A DNA stretch of 64,000 nucleotides, taken from contig OZ251248.1 of the NCBI GenBank assembly GCA_965240325.2, positions 930,001 to 994,000 on the forward strand. The letters are read 5' to 3'. This document shows, piece after piece, positions 10,322 to 20,266 of this stretch. Origin of the DNA: Rebecca billardiae RCC1528 (lineage: Eukaryota > Haptophyta). The notes under the pieces are model-generated. The model had not been told where the DNA came from, ran no database searches, and worked only from the letters and a program-made list of their open reading frames with translations. Position 1 is the stretch's first letter; each line of letters begins with the position of its first letter. A program made the position numbers and the translations under genes.

Positions 10322-11408
10322 CCTGCATCCACTTGCCGCGCGGCGCGCACTGTAGTTGCACTTGCAGCGCTCGCGCTCGGCGAGCATGGGCGTGCGCTCA
10401 GGCGTGTCAAGTGCTGTCTCGTCGGCGCGCTTTCGCCTGCCACCTCGTGCACCCGTGCACGCAGCTTCATCGTCTTCATGAGGACTGCTGTGCTGCTGTC
10501 GCCATCACCCGAGTCCGAGTCGCGCGCGGCGCGCGCGGTGGCAGCTGTGCACCGCAGAGTGTCACCGCTGCTGCTTCGCAGCAGTCATCAGCAGCTGCGT
10601 CGTCATCCTCCTCGTCGTCGGCTTCCACTGCCGCAAGAGGGAACGCTGCCAAAGCTGCAGTTGGGAGGCAAGCCCTTCTCTCTTCCCACCGCGGCGCGCG
10701 CGCTGCGACAGCCCTCCCCGTTTCCTTCTCTTGACCACCTGCTGAGGGTTTTGCAGCTCGATCTCGGCAACGGCAGCACCTGGCGACGAACGGATTGGAT
10801 TGGTGCACGGGGAATTGGATTCCCCGTGCACCAATCCGCTCGGCTCGTCGCGCCCGGCAGCCATCGCCCAGCGCTAGTTGCAAAACCGTATTTTCACCGG
10901 TACGTCGCATTTTCACCGCCCTACGGGCTACGGTCACTCACCCGTGCAACGGGTCATACGACGCTCCAAATTTAATAAATCGATCCCGCAGACCCGTGCC
11001 GGCGGCAGCGGGCGTGCCGCTATCGGCGACTGCTCGGGCTTACAGGCCGCAGTGAGCTGACAGTGCCACTCGGCCCGCCGGCGACAGCACTCCGCAGCAG
11101 AGTGCGCGGACCGACAGCCAGTGGCGTCGGCCTCACGCCGTCCGACGGGCCGTCACAGCCAGCGCGGGCGGCACTGTACCGCGTAAGTATATATACGACG
11201 ATGACTCGTAATGAGTACTTGAGTAATACGACTACGGTATACGGTATAGGTGGGTCCCTGACTCATTCTATGATTTGACTCATTCTATGATTTGACTCCC
11301 TGGCGATTTTCCAGCGGTCTTTTAAACATTTACCGGGTTTTATGGCCGGATTTCTTTTCGCGGGGCGCGGCTCGGGAAAATCGCCGGGCCGCCGGCCGGG
11401 GTCCCGAT
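10322..11408. other. Intergenic with a short hairpin
   Basis: No gene recognised; the open frame that continues out of the inverted repeat shows no family motif. Near 11240-11300 an imperfect direct repeat (actcattctatgatttg) occurs. Around 11245 a 13-bp motif taggtgggtccct recurs inverted near 13246. Confidence 0.4.
10797..10837. repeat. Perfect 18-bp hairpin, 5-base loop
   Basis: Arms 10797-10814 and 10820-10837 (ggattggtgcacggggaa and its complement) surround ttgga. It stands alone, outside the larger inverted repeats. Confidence 0.85.
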
Positions 11409-11596
11409 CTGAACGCTCCCGACGATGTCGGAGCGCCTCTCCAGCGCGACCGAGCCGCCGTGTGTCGGGTAGACTACTGCCAACACCTATCGCGCGCTCC
11501 AGCGCTTTGCGCGTGCTCACGGATGGGATCCGTGGTCACACATCCCCCGCCTGGCACGGGCCGGCATGTTTGACTCTCGCCCGGCTAGACGCGTAC
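11409..11596 (-). repeat. Dispersed 188-bp repeat, copy 1
   Basis: An inverted copy of the same length lies at 28862-29049, about 17 kb away. I saw no indels between the copies. Identity is unknown; it contains no motif I recognise. Confidence 0.85.
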
Positions 11597-14236
11597 AGAC
11601 AACTTGAATCGATCGGCAGGTGTTCGACCCGTGCCTTCGAGCAGGGTCACTTTTCGCTACAAGCGGGTCAGGCGACGGGAGGCATGGGTCACCATCAGGC
11701 ATGTGCATACTCTTGACGCTCCCGCCATCTTGAGCAGCTCTACGCACCGTGAAGGTGACAATTGGGCTGCGCGCAAGCTGCTCGTGAGAACGCACGACAG
11801 CCAGCCCCGGGCTATCGGGGAGCCATGTGAGCGATTGGCGACTTCCGAGAGGGCGTGTTTGGTGGGGGTTGGTACCAATAATCGACCAGCAGGCCTGGGA
11901 TGGGTGCACTGAGGACTTGGGATGCTAAGAAGCCGCCGCGATGTGCATCGAGCACGCTGACTTGCCATCCGTGTGCACGATCAAGCGCCAGGAAGATCAG
12001 CAGGGCCTTTGACAGCGGCAGCAGGCGCTCAGCGATCCTTCCCTATGCCGAGTGTGGGCATGATATGCGGTGCTCGAGCGTGGTCGCAGGATATGGGTCC
12101 ATTCTTGACAGAACTCGGTCGCGTTGACAGGCGCGGGTGCCACCCCACGCTGTTGCTCCTGCCATCGGGTGGTCCCACTCGTTCCGCTTGTTATCTGCGA
12201 AGACTCGTACTCAGCAAATCTACGGCTAGGCGTGGTAGACCCCTCAGACGCATGTCTGATGATTGCCCGGCACGTTCTCGTCGTCACGTTGGGTGTACTT
12301 GAGCGAGCGGAAGCCGCAACGTGATGGCTAGGCCAGCAGCTCAACCATCTGACGTCTCGCCGGCCAACTGGCTGAGTGCTCTCAGCCTAGCAGCAGCGTC
12401 GGTGAACCTATCGTATTGCTGCCTGGCAAGAAGATTGTAGGAGGTATCGTCCACGGCATGGGCTGCAGCTGCGGTAGTCGTGGACTGGTGGCGGCCTCAC
12501 GCGGGTGGGCATACGACGACCGGTGACACGCTGAGTACGAGCACGGAAGCCGCCGAGCGCGGCAAGCTCCGGCGGTGGCGTTGGCTGATAGTCCAGCCTC
12601 GACGGCGGAGGGCTCCCGTGTGACGACGGTGACATGCTCGGTGGCGGGCGATGATGCGTGCCTCGGCACGCAGCCCGCCACAAACACTGCCACTCGCAGG
12701 CAGTCCCGTTGCGGCCCGTCGTTTGCCTGTGTCCGCGTCGCTCGGCGCCTATTCGATGACCCAACAAACGTACCCACATATCGGAACGAATTTGAATATA
12801 TAGTGAGCCACATCCATGGTCAATATAAAGTGGGTAACCGTCGTTATATATACGGGTAATTGGCTATATAAAAAGTGGGTAATCTGCTCGATCTTGCTGT
12901 AGTTTGTTGGAGGTATCCGCGCACAGCATATTAGAGCCCCACTCTTTGCTTCATAAAATGGTTCGGTCGGGTGTCAACGGTTGCCAATAAGTCATTCCGA
13001 TCGCATGTCGCCATCTAGCCACCATAACCATCATCAAGTAACGCTTCGCAAAATCTCTATGTGACACTAGTGGCGCGGCGCGCGCGCGCTCGGCCGCGCG
13101 ACGGCACGCGGAGTAGGATTTGAGGTCGAAACTTTTGCTCCGCCCCGATGGGACGCATTTATAGCGTCGATTCTGGGTGAGAGACGAAATCTAGGACGCC
13201 ATTCTGAGTGCGCCAGAATATCGCCCCAGTTGGGAGGGACCCACCTATTAACGGTATAGCCACTGAGGCCTAGCCACAGTCGCATCGGGCGTCCGCGCTG
13301 CGCGCACCATAATCATATCCACTCACTAGTAGTCACTGAGAGGGCACGGTGGTCATCAGTGAGACGGCGCGTGGTCGGCCGCCACTCCGTGGCTCCGCGC
13401 GCCCGGCGGCGCGGCCGGCCGCGGCCCGCCCGCCGACTGACCGGCGGCGACAGCGGCCGAGCCGGCCTGCGGGCCGGAGCCCCCCGTGAGTCCTGACGGT
13501 GCGGGTGACGGCGGATGATGAGTCGGACTCGAGTACCTTAGACTGAGTGCTGAGTCAGTCCGGACCGCGCGGGACGCCGGACAGAGCAGCATTATAGGCT
13601 GCTCACTGGTACTCAGTAGCCGTAGGGGCGGTTGCTGCGGCGGGTCAGTCGGGACTCAGCACGCGCCGCGGCCACGCCCACACTCACCACAGACACTGAC
13701 AGCAGTGCCGCAGTTACTCATTCTCGGCACGGTGGCATCAACGGTGCTCCGGCCCGGCACGGTCCCGGGCGGGCTCGGCTCGGTGATACTGAGGAGCCCG
13801 GGCTCCGGAGTCGCGCGGCGGTCCGCGCCGGCCGCGCCGGCGATGAGCGGTGAGCGGCCCGATCCGGGGCGGCCGCCCGGCGCGCGCCGGCCCAGGCCCT
13901 GGCGGGCCAGGCCGCAGGCGTGGCGGGCGGCCGCGCCGCGGCCGCCGCGGCCGCCGCGGGTGGCCCAGCCGGCGGCCGCTTTGCACCGGCAGCGCGTGCC
14001 GCGCGATACCTGCTTGCAATATCGTCGTCTTGCCACTGGCACTGCCATCCAGCCGCGCGACCGCAAGCCTTGATCACCGCGTGTCCATGACCGGCAATCA
14101 CATTGTCGCGCCGCGCCGCGTCCTGTGATTCTGGCGTGATGGCGCGACGGGCGGGCTCTGTCGGCGCCGTGCACGCGCGCCCAAGGCCCTGCGCCGCGCG
14201 GCATGCACGGCTCCGCACGAGCCCGGCACGGCGCCG
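11597..14236. other. Intergenic
   Basis: No gene recognised in 2.6 kb. At 12785-12890 an AT-rich patch repeats aaagtgggtaa. From about 13060 the sequence becomes extremely GC-rich, with runs of gccggc and cgcgcg that open every reading frame without protein-like content. Confidence 0.45.
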
Positions 14237-14789
14237 TCACCATCGCTTGCGCACGAGCGCCACCGAGGTGATCCGGCTGAGCTCAAGGATGCCGGGAACG
14301 GCCGAGAAGATGGCAAAGTAAAACCAGTACAGCAGGTAGTGCGAGCCCTCGATGATGAAGACGCAGACCGTGATGCACCCTGCCACGTGGAAGAGCACGT
14401 GCATGAAGTTGTGCCCGTGCGCGAACGTGGTCAGCCCCGACCAGAAGCCCACGAGCTCGAGGAGGAAGACGACCATTGTCAGCGAGAGAGCGACCACGAT
14501 CCTGGCGGGCGCACGCGCAGCGCCGGGAGGCGTGCGAGCGGGTCAGGCCGCGCGTCGATCGGCGGCGCGGGCGGCGTGCCGATCGAGCCACACGCGGGGC
14601 GCGACGGCGCGGCCGGCGCGGCTGGCGCGCGCACGATGCTTCTGCGCCCTCGAACTGCGCCTGCGTGTACCGGAGCGGCAGGCCCGCTCGCACGTTGTCG
14701 CCCTTCGACCAGAAGACGAGGAGGCACGCGATGAAGTGGCCGACCATCGAGACGAAGCGAAAGGGGATGAGCACCTGCCCCGCCGTCAT
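14237..14789 (-). CDS. TMEM107: TMEM107 homologue, ciliary transition-zone membrane protein
   Basis: Two exons, 14789-14635 and 14501-14237 (intron 133 bp, GTGCGCGC...CAG), giving 139 aa against 140 in the human protein. Four membrane segments fit the family: FVSMVGHFIACLLVFW near the start, then LSLTMVVFLLELVGFW, VLFHVAGCITVCVFII and a last segment with YWFYFAIFSAVPGILEL. The N-terminus aligns from the first Met (LIPFRF, FWSKGDN), fixing the start. TMEM107 belongs to the MKS module at the base of cilia, where it helps gate entry of membrane proteins. It lies head to head with ARL6, 250 bp between start codons. The splice join restores EASIVVAL, which keeps family spacing. Confidence 0.88.
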
Positions 14790-15039
14790 CTCGCCACGAC
14801 CAGGGCGGCGCGGCCCACGCCGGGCTGTCGGGCGCGCAGTAGTTTGTGTGAGGGAGTGGGTGGCGCCGCAAGTCAACCAACGGCTGCCATCCCTTGCTGA
14901 CGACCAGCGCCAGCGGCAGCGTGCGCAGGCGGCTGGACTCTGGAACTCCCGGATCCGCAAAGTGAAGGCGGCCTCTGGAAGCAGCCAGGAGGGGTTAGCG
15001 CCAGGGCGGTTGCGGGCGCTGGTGTCGAGCGGAGGGCCC
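14790..15039. promoter_or_regulatory. Putative bidirectional promoter of TMEM107 and ARL6
   Basis: 250 bp separates the two divergent start codons. I found no convincing TATA box, CCAAT box or complete RFX X-box; only the gene arrangement supports the call. Confidence 0.55.
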
Positions 15040-15729
15040 ATGGGGCTCTTCTCAGCGCTCTTCGGGAAGCTCGGGGTGTCGAAGAAGAAGGTGAAGGTCC
15101 TCTGCGTCGGGCTCGACAACTCGGGCAAGTCGACCGTCATCAACCAGCTCAAGCCGAAGAAGTTGGCGACGACCGAGCTCGTGCCAACCGTCGGCTTTGC
15201 CGTCGAGGAGTTTGCAAAGAACAACCTCAACTTCACAGTGTTCGACATGAGCGGGCAGGGGAGGTATCGCAACCTCTGGGAGCACTACTATAAGGAGGTC
15301 ACGGGCATCCTCTTCGTCGTCGACTCGACGGACAAGATCCGCATGTGCGTCGCGAAGGACGAGCTGGACACCCTGCTGGCGCATCCGGACGTGAGGAACG
15401 TGCCGATCCTCTTCCTCGCGAACAAAATGGACCTGCCGCTGGCGATGACGCCGGTCGACATCGTCTCCGTCATGGAGCTCGACCGCATCACGGAGAAGCC
15501 GTGGCACATCTCGTGCGCGCGCGCGCCGCGCGCCCCCGCGCTGGCCGTCGCGGGTCGCCGGCGCCGCGGTGGGCGCCGTGCGAGGGAGCGCGCGCCGCGG
15601 GCGCTCACGCGCAGTCCCGTCCGCCCGCGCGCGGCGCGCCTCGGCAGGGCGACGAACGCGCTGACTGGCGACGGGCTCGACGACGCGTTGAGCTGGCTCG
15701 CCGACCAGATGAGCCGCTCTGTGAAGTGA
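15040..15729 (+). CDS. ARL6: ARL6 / BBS3 small GTPase
   Basis: Exons 15040-15512 and 15648-15729, 184 aa (human ARL6 has 186). The 135-bp intron has no in-frame stop, so an unspliced frame stays open through it; splicing restores HISATNALTGDGL in place. Visible G motifs are GLDNSGKST (P-loop), PTVGF (switch I), DMSGQGRYRNLW (switch II, with the SGQGRYRNLWEHYY signature of ARL6), and NKMDL (guanine specificity). MGLFS at the start carries a glycine at position 2; ARL6 recruits the BBSome coat to membranes through its N-terminal helix. GTP-bound ARL6 is required for BBSome-mediated ciliary membrane traffic. A longer open frame extends upstream to 14476 but overlaps TMEM107 and is not family-like. 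Confidence 0.93.
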   Translation: MGLFSALFGKLGVSKKKVKVLCVGLDNSGKSTVINQLKPKKLATTELVPTVGFAVEEFAKNNLNFTVFDMSGQGRYRNLWEHYYKEVTGILFVVDSTDKIRMCVAKDELDTLLAHPDVRNVPILFLANKMDLPLAMTPVDIVSVMELDRITEKPWHISCARAPRAPALAVAGRRRRGGRRARERAPRALTRSPVRPRAARLGRATNALTGDGLDDALSWLADQMSRSVK

Positions 15730-16417
15730 GATGCATCGTCATCCGCGCTTCTTTCTCGCGGGCATCAACTCCTATCACCGCCCGCGCACCATGCGCACGC
15801 GCCTCGCAGCAGCACCCGTGTCTACCCGTCTGTGCTCCGTAGTATTTTGCCCACGCCTGCCGGGCCCGTCGTGCTTGCCGCGCGCGCGCTCGGCCGCATG
15901 GCGCGGGCCTGCATGGGTACTTCTGTCACACGCACGGCATCCAGCCGGTCCGGGAGGCGGGGACACCGTCACACCGCGGCGGCCGGACTCCGTCTCCGTC
16001 TCCGTCGGGGCAGCCGGCAAGCGCGCCGCCCGGCGTGTGGACTGCGCACGAGTGCCCGCGCCGCGGAGTCGGTATACGTCTCGGATGGCACATGCACTCG
16101 CGTGGAGTGTACTCCGTCTGAGTCATCCGTGTACGTCGCCGTCTGAGCTCGCTGATCATCGGTGGAATACGTCTCAACTCGTTGAGACCCTGACCTACGT
16201 GCGCGCAGCAACAGGGAAAAAAATGGAAAATCCTCAAATAATAATCAAAATGCTGGGGAAATGCTGGCAAATAATATGCGGAAATGACGATGCCGAATGA
16301 TGAATAAATGCCTTTGGCTTGCTGACCAACCGGAACACGGGCTTGCTGACCACTGACCAAGCGGCTGCCCACCTGCCGGCACGCAGCCGGAGGCGAACGC
16401 GAACGTGGGCGCCCACC
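15730..16417. other. Intergenic
   Basis: No gene recognised. An A-rich patch at 16210-16300 has repeated aaatgctgg / aaataatatgcgg and precedes the zinc-finger gene. Confidence 0.45.
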
Positions 16418-16729
16418 ATGGGGAAGGCGAAGCCCGCGCACCACACCGCCAGGGAGCTGCAGGCCAAAGCGGATCTGCACAAGCCGCGCGGCGGCGGGAA
16501 GGCCGGGCAGGCCGAGCGCGCGATCAAGATCGCGTACACGTGCACCATCTGCAAGCTGTCCATCGCCTCGATGGGCCACATGAAGACGCACTACGAGGCG
16601 AAGCACCCGAAGGCGACGCTCGACGAGGCCGTGTACAACGCGCAGGCGGAGGCACAAAAGGCCAAGGTGCAGGAGGCCAGGGCAAAGGGGTACTCCAACA
16701 CGGGCAAAAACGGGCCGTCGACGTTGTGA
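16418..16729 (+). CDS. Small C2H2 zinc-finger protein, At2g23090-like
   Basis: Single exon, 103 aa, ATG in a Kozak-like context (cccaccATGg). The N-terminal half is lysine/alanine-rich and hydrophilic, like the 4F5/SERF-type segment of this family. The zinc finger is C-x2-C-x12-H-x4-H (CTIC ... HYEAKHP), followed by KATLDEA and a charged tail. The conserved EAKHPK signature is shared with small plant and fungal proteins of unknown function. I see no catalytic domain. Confidence 0.8.
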   Translation: MGKAKPAHHTARELQAKADLHKPRGGGKAGQAERAIKIAYTCTICKLSIASMGHMKTHYEAKHPKATLDEAVYNAQAEAQKAKVQEARAKGYSNTGKNGPSTL

Positions 16730-17988
16730 TGCCAGGCATGGCTCCCCGCCAGCGTGGCGGGCTGGGCGCGCTGGCTACGGTATCACGTCGCGCGCGCGCC
16801 ACCGAGCTTCTGCGCGGCTGGGTTCAGGGCGGCGCGACTCTGCCGCCTGCCGGTCCCGCCAAAGCGCCCGGCCACACCGCTGTCTGCATACCGCCGATCG
16901 CGCCGCGTGGGCGGCGGCCTTGCTCACGCTGGCTGTCGAGACGCAGCATCGGCGCGGCTCTGGAGCTGTCGCGACGGTCGCCGAGTCCAGGACAGGCCCG
17001 GGCCCGGCGGGAGTGCCGCTCTGCTGAGCACTTTGCGCAACGGCATATAGATCCATTAGTTCACGCATCATCGCGCATATAGTTTACGTCGTCCCGGATA
17101 TGGCAGCCGTGCGTTCACGTCGCGCGCGTCTAAAGGCCCGACGCCGACCGGGCCGACGGTCCGACGCAGCCGGTAGTGGCCTCCCGCGCCAGGCGCGCCA
17201 CGGGCCCACGGGCACGGCGGGCCGTGCGGCACGGGCAACCCGCTCCGGCCGGCTGGCCGCCCGGGCCCGCGGGCCCCGGGCCCGGCGGCGGGCCGGCGGC
17301 GGCGGCCGGCCGGCCGCGCCCGCCGCCGCGGCGCAGCCCGCGGCGCAGCCTCGGCAGGCCGCCGGCAGCCCGCTCCGCGGGTGGGCGCGGCCGCGCGGCC
17401 GCCCGGCCTCCGCGGGCGCCGCGGCCGGCCGGCCGCCGGCCGCCCGCCGGCCCGCCCGCGCCGTCGCGGATCCCGGCCGCCGCGGCGGGGACCGCCGGGG
17501 ATCCGCAACCTCGTATATGAATTGTTCATGTCATATCGCTGATGCTCATAAACTATATAGAATCGCGTCACCCTGCGGCCCGCCGGGTAGCTAGCCATAT
17601 ATGCCGGCTGCTGTGCCCGCGCCAGCGGCGCCAGGCGGCAGGCGCACCGCGCAGCCCGGGCCTCGCGACTTCACGTCTGCTGAAGTGCAAAGTGTCAAAA
17701 TGAGGAAGCCGCCTGGGCCTCAGTCGTGTCGCCCGGGCCGCGACTCGCAGACCAGCGCCGGCGGTCACGGGCGACGACATCCGCTGCCAGCAGCGTCCCG
17801 CAGCTGCAAGCACCCGAGCGCGTGACCTGGCCGGCCCGTGAGGCGCGACTGTGATCGCGCCCCTGCCGGCGCCGCTGCGGGGGCGCCTGCTGCGCCGGCG
17901 CGCGACAGGCTGCGGCTCGTGAGTCGGCCGTCCCGACGGCGTCAGCCCCGCGCGCTCGGCGCCCTGGCACGCGCCGACAGCTAGCAGC
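16730..17988. other. Intergenic, extremely GC-rich
   Basis: No gene recognised. Between about 17220 and 17510 nearly every base is G or C, with ccggcc and gccgcc runs. It lies beyond the 3' end of the zinc-finger gene and the 3' end of the DHHC gene (convergent). Confidence 0.5.
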
Positions 17989-19935
17989 TCACTTGAGCAT
18001 GGGCTCCCTCTCGCCCGCCTCGAGCCCGCCGTGCGGATGCGCATGCGAGTGCGAGTGCGAGTGATGGTGCCCGCCCGCGCAGCAGTCGGGCGCGTCCGAC
18101 GGCAGCCGCACGGGCTTGTCGTCAAAGGGCACGAGACCGGTGCGCCAGCCAATGTTGCGGCACAGCCCGCCGTCGAACGCGTTGAAGAACGCCACCTTGT
18201 TCGGCGGCACCGGCCGCTTCATGTGCGGGTACTTGCGCCAGTTGATCGTCTCGTTGGTCGTCAGGTTGCGCACGATCAGCGAGCCGTGGAACAGGACCAT
18301 CGAAGTGCCGAACATTGTCGAGAAGACAAAGTCTCCCGCGACGATCGCGACCACCCTGCACGCGCGCACGCGCGTCGGGGCGAGGGCGCGCGCGGCGCGG
18401 CGGCGGCGCGCTTGAGAGGGCGAGCGTGGCGCGCTGCCCCGCCCCCTCGCCCGCTCGCCCGCCCGCGCGCCCGCCAGCGAGCGCGCGAGCGCGCGCACCA
18501 GTCGAACTGCACTGTGCGCAAGTACTGATAGGACGCATACACGTGCAGCCCGCACGCGATCATGCCCGCCCACTGCAGCAGGTAGAAGCGCAGGTAGTTG
18601 GCCTTGCCCACGCAGTTGTCCACCCACGGGCAGTGGTGGTCGTGCCTCAGCACGCAGCCGCCGCAGATCGGGCAGTGCTTCGCGCGCAGCGGGCGCACGA
18701 TGTGGCACGTGTGGCACAGCGTGATCCCGCGCCCGCCCGACGCGTCGACGCCCGTCTGCGTGGTCGCCTGCTCCGCTGCCAGCCGCAGCTCCTCCTCGTA
18801 CCGCTCGCGCTCGACGCGGTTGATCGGGACGAAGCCGGGGTCGGATCTGACCGTGTACGCGAACAGCGCGAACATCGCCACGTTCGCCACCACGTACGCG
18901 AAGTGCAGCGTCGACCAGTCCGGGCCCGAGAGTCCGGGCTGCAGCCAGAGCGGGTAGACCGTGTATGCCAGGACGCCGTTGAAGAGGAAGAAGAAGAACG
19001 GCTGACGCGGCCGCTTGGAGCCGTCGGTCTGGTTGACCGAGCCGCAGGTGATCAGCCGCATCAGCGTGCCCGAGGCCTGGTGCGAGCGCAGCCGCTGGTA
19101 GATCTCCATGTGCCGCCTGCGCGGCGCGCGGCCGCGCGCGCGCGCGCCGCGAGCGCGTGGGCGGGCGGCGTCCGCGCGCGCGCGCGAGGGGCGCGTGGCG
19201 GCCGGCACGGCGGCCGGGCGCGCGGCGCGCGGCGCGTGGCGCGCACCTGGAGCGGCCGGCGACCTCGGTGGCGACCATGAGCGGCGTGCGCCCCTTCTTG
19301 TCCTTCAGCCCCAGCAGGCTCGGGTCGCCCTGCTCCAGGAAGTACTCCACCACGCTGCCCTGCCCCTGCGCGGTCGCGAGGTGAAGCGGAGTCGAGCCGT
19401 AGTTGTCCGCGTCCGACGCGTCGAGCCCGAGGTGGTGGAGCAGGCCGACGGTGGGGAGCATGCCCTGGTACGCGGCCCAGTGCAGCGCCGAGTCCTGGTG
19501 CTCGTCGAGCAGGTTGATGTCCGCGCCGCGCTTCACGAGCACGTTCACCAGCTCGGTGTGCCCGTACTGCGCGGCGAGGACGACGGGCGTCGCGCCCTGC
19601 GCGTTGCGCGCGTTCATGTCGGCGCCGTGCTGCAGGAGCTCCTGCACGACCTGCCACCAGCCGCGCGTGCAGGCCCAGTGGATCGGCTCCATCCCGTCGT
19701 TCGTCGTGGCGTGCACGGGCAGCCCGAGCGCGATGGCCGCCTTGACGACCGGCAGCGCGCACACGAGCGACGCCCAGTGCAGCACCGTCGCGCCGTGCTC
19801 GTCGCGCACAAAGGCTGCCTGCGGGTTGGAGTTCATGTACGTGACGATCAGGTCGGGCTGCTGCGGGTCGGACGTCTTGACCATCTCGATCAGGCTCATC
19901 TCGCCCGACGCGCCCGTGGGCGCGGGGCCGATCAT
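17989..19935 (-). CDS. Ankyrin-repeat DHHC palmitoyltransferase (ZDHHC13/17, Akr1 type)
   Basis: Three exons, 19935-19247, 19116-18499 and 18355-17989 (introns 130 and 143 bp), 557 aa. Residues about 45-235 are ankyrin repeats ([34 protein letters not shown]). Two membrane segments follow, then the cysteine-rich domain [21 protein letters not shown] ending in [14 protein letters not shown], with the catalytic DHHC near residue 393. Two more membrane segments and a [11 protein letters not shown] motif follow. The enzyme S-acylates cysteines on cytosolic faces of Golgi or endosomal membranes; the ankyrin block is the substrate-recruiting part in HIP14/Akr1. The C-terminus is histidine-rich ([13 protein letters not shown]), an unusual possible metal-binding tail. 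It is divergent from the IQ-motif gene. Confidence 0.92.
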   Translation of the reverse strand: MIGPAPTGASGEMSLIEMVKTSDPQQPDLIVTYMNSNPQAAFVRDEHGATVLHWASLVCALPVVKAAIALGLPVHATTNDGMEPIHWACTRGWWQVVQELLQHGADMNARNAQGATPVVLAAQYGHTELVNVLVKRGADINLLDEHQDSALHWAAYQGMLPTVGLLHHLGLDASDADNYGSTPLHLATAQGQGSVVEYFLEQGDPSLLGLKDKKGRTPLMVATEVAGRSRCAPRAARRAPGRRAGRHAPLARARGRRPPTRSRRARARPRAAQAAHGDLPAAALAPGLGHADAADHLRLGQPDRRLQAAASAVLLLPLQRRPGIHGLPALAAARTLGPGLVDAALRVRGGERGDVRAVRVHGQIRPRLRPDQPRRARAVRGGAAAGSGAGDHADGRRRVGRARDHAVPHVPHRAPAAREALPDLRRLRAEARPPLPVGGQLRGQGQLPALLPAAVGGHDRVRAARVCVLSVLAHSAVRLVRALARSLAGARAGERARGRGSAPRSPSQARRRRAARALAPTRVRACRVVAIVAGDFVFSTMFGTSMVLFHGSLIVRNLTTNETINWRKYPHMKRPVPPNKVAFFNAFDGGLCRNIGWRTGLVPFDDKPVRLPSDAPDCCAGGHHHSHSHSHAHPHGGLEAGEREPMLK

Positions 19936-20266
19936 CGCGCGGCGGGGCGGTTGGAGTGGCGCGCGGATTTGTCAGCCACGCTGACGAGCGAGCCGCTCTG
20001 CTGGCCGCTTCCGCGCGGCGAGTTCAGAGTGCATCCGGAATTCCGGCCGGAACCAGTGCCGAATGGCGGATCATCGCGGCAAACTGCGAAAACGGGCCGA
20101 TTTTCGGCATTTTCACGGAGGGTTTTTCCCCGCAATGGTTGACGAACGAGGCACGGCCGGGCGATGAAACAGAGCTGCAGCAAGCTTTCAGAAACGACCA
20201 GCCGCGGAGCCACGGCCGCGTGCGCTTGGGCGCGTCCTCGCAGCCCAGGCCGCGGGGGGCGAGGGG
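19936..20266. promoter_or_regulatory. Putative bidirectional promoter, DHHC and IQ-motif genes
   Basis: 331 bp lies between divergent starts. It is less GC-biased than the flanking exons, with ggaattccggccggaa near 20037 and cgattttcggcattttcacgg near 20098. No canonical core element was identified. Confidence 0.5.

Noticed and set aside
13060-14230. Overlapping Arg/Pro/Ala frames as genes
   Set aside because: All six frames are open because of extreme GC content. No domain or splice-consistent protein was seen.
14476-15039. Upstream extension of the ARL6 open frame to 14476
   Set aside because: It overlaps TMEM107 exons on the other strand, is Arg-rich shadow sequence and has no ARL counterpart. 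ATG 15040 aligns with the family start.
14790-15039. RFX X-box in the ciliary bidirectional promoter
   Set aside because: Only half-site-like matches (ggctgccatccc). No full GTNRCC-RGYAAC arrangement was found here or upstream of CFAP61.
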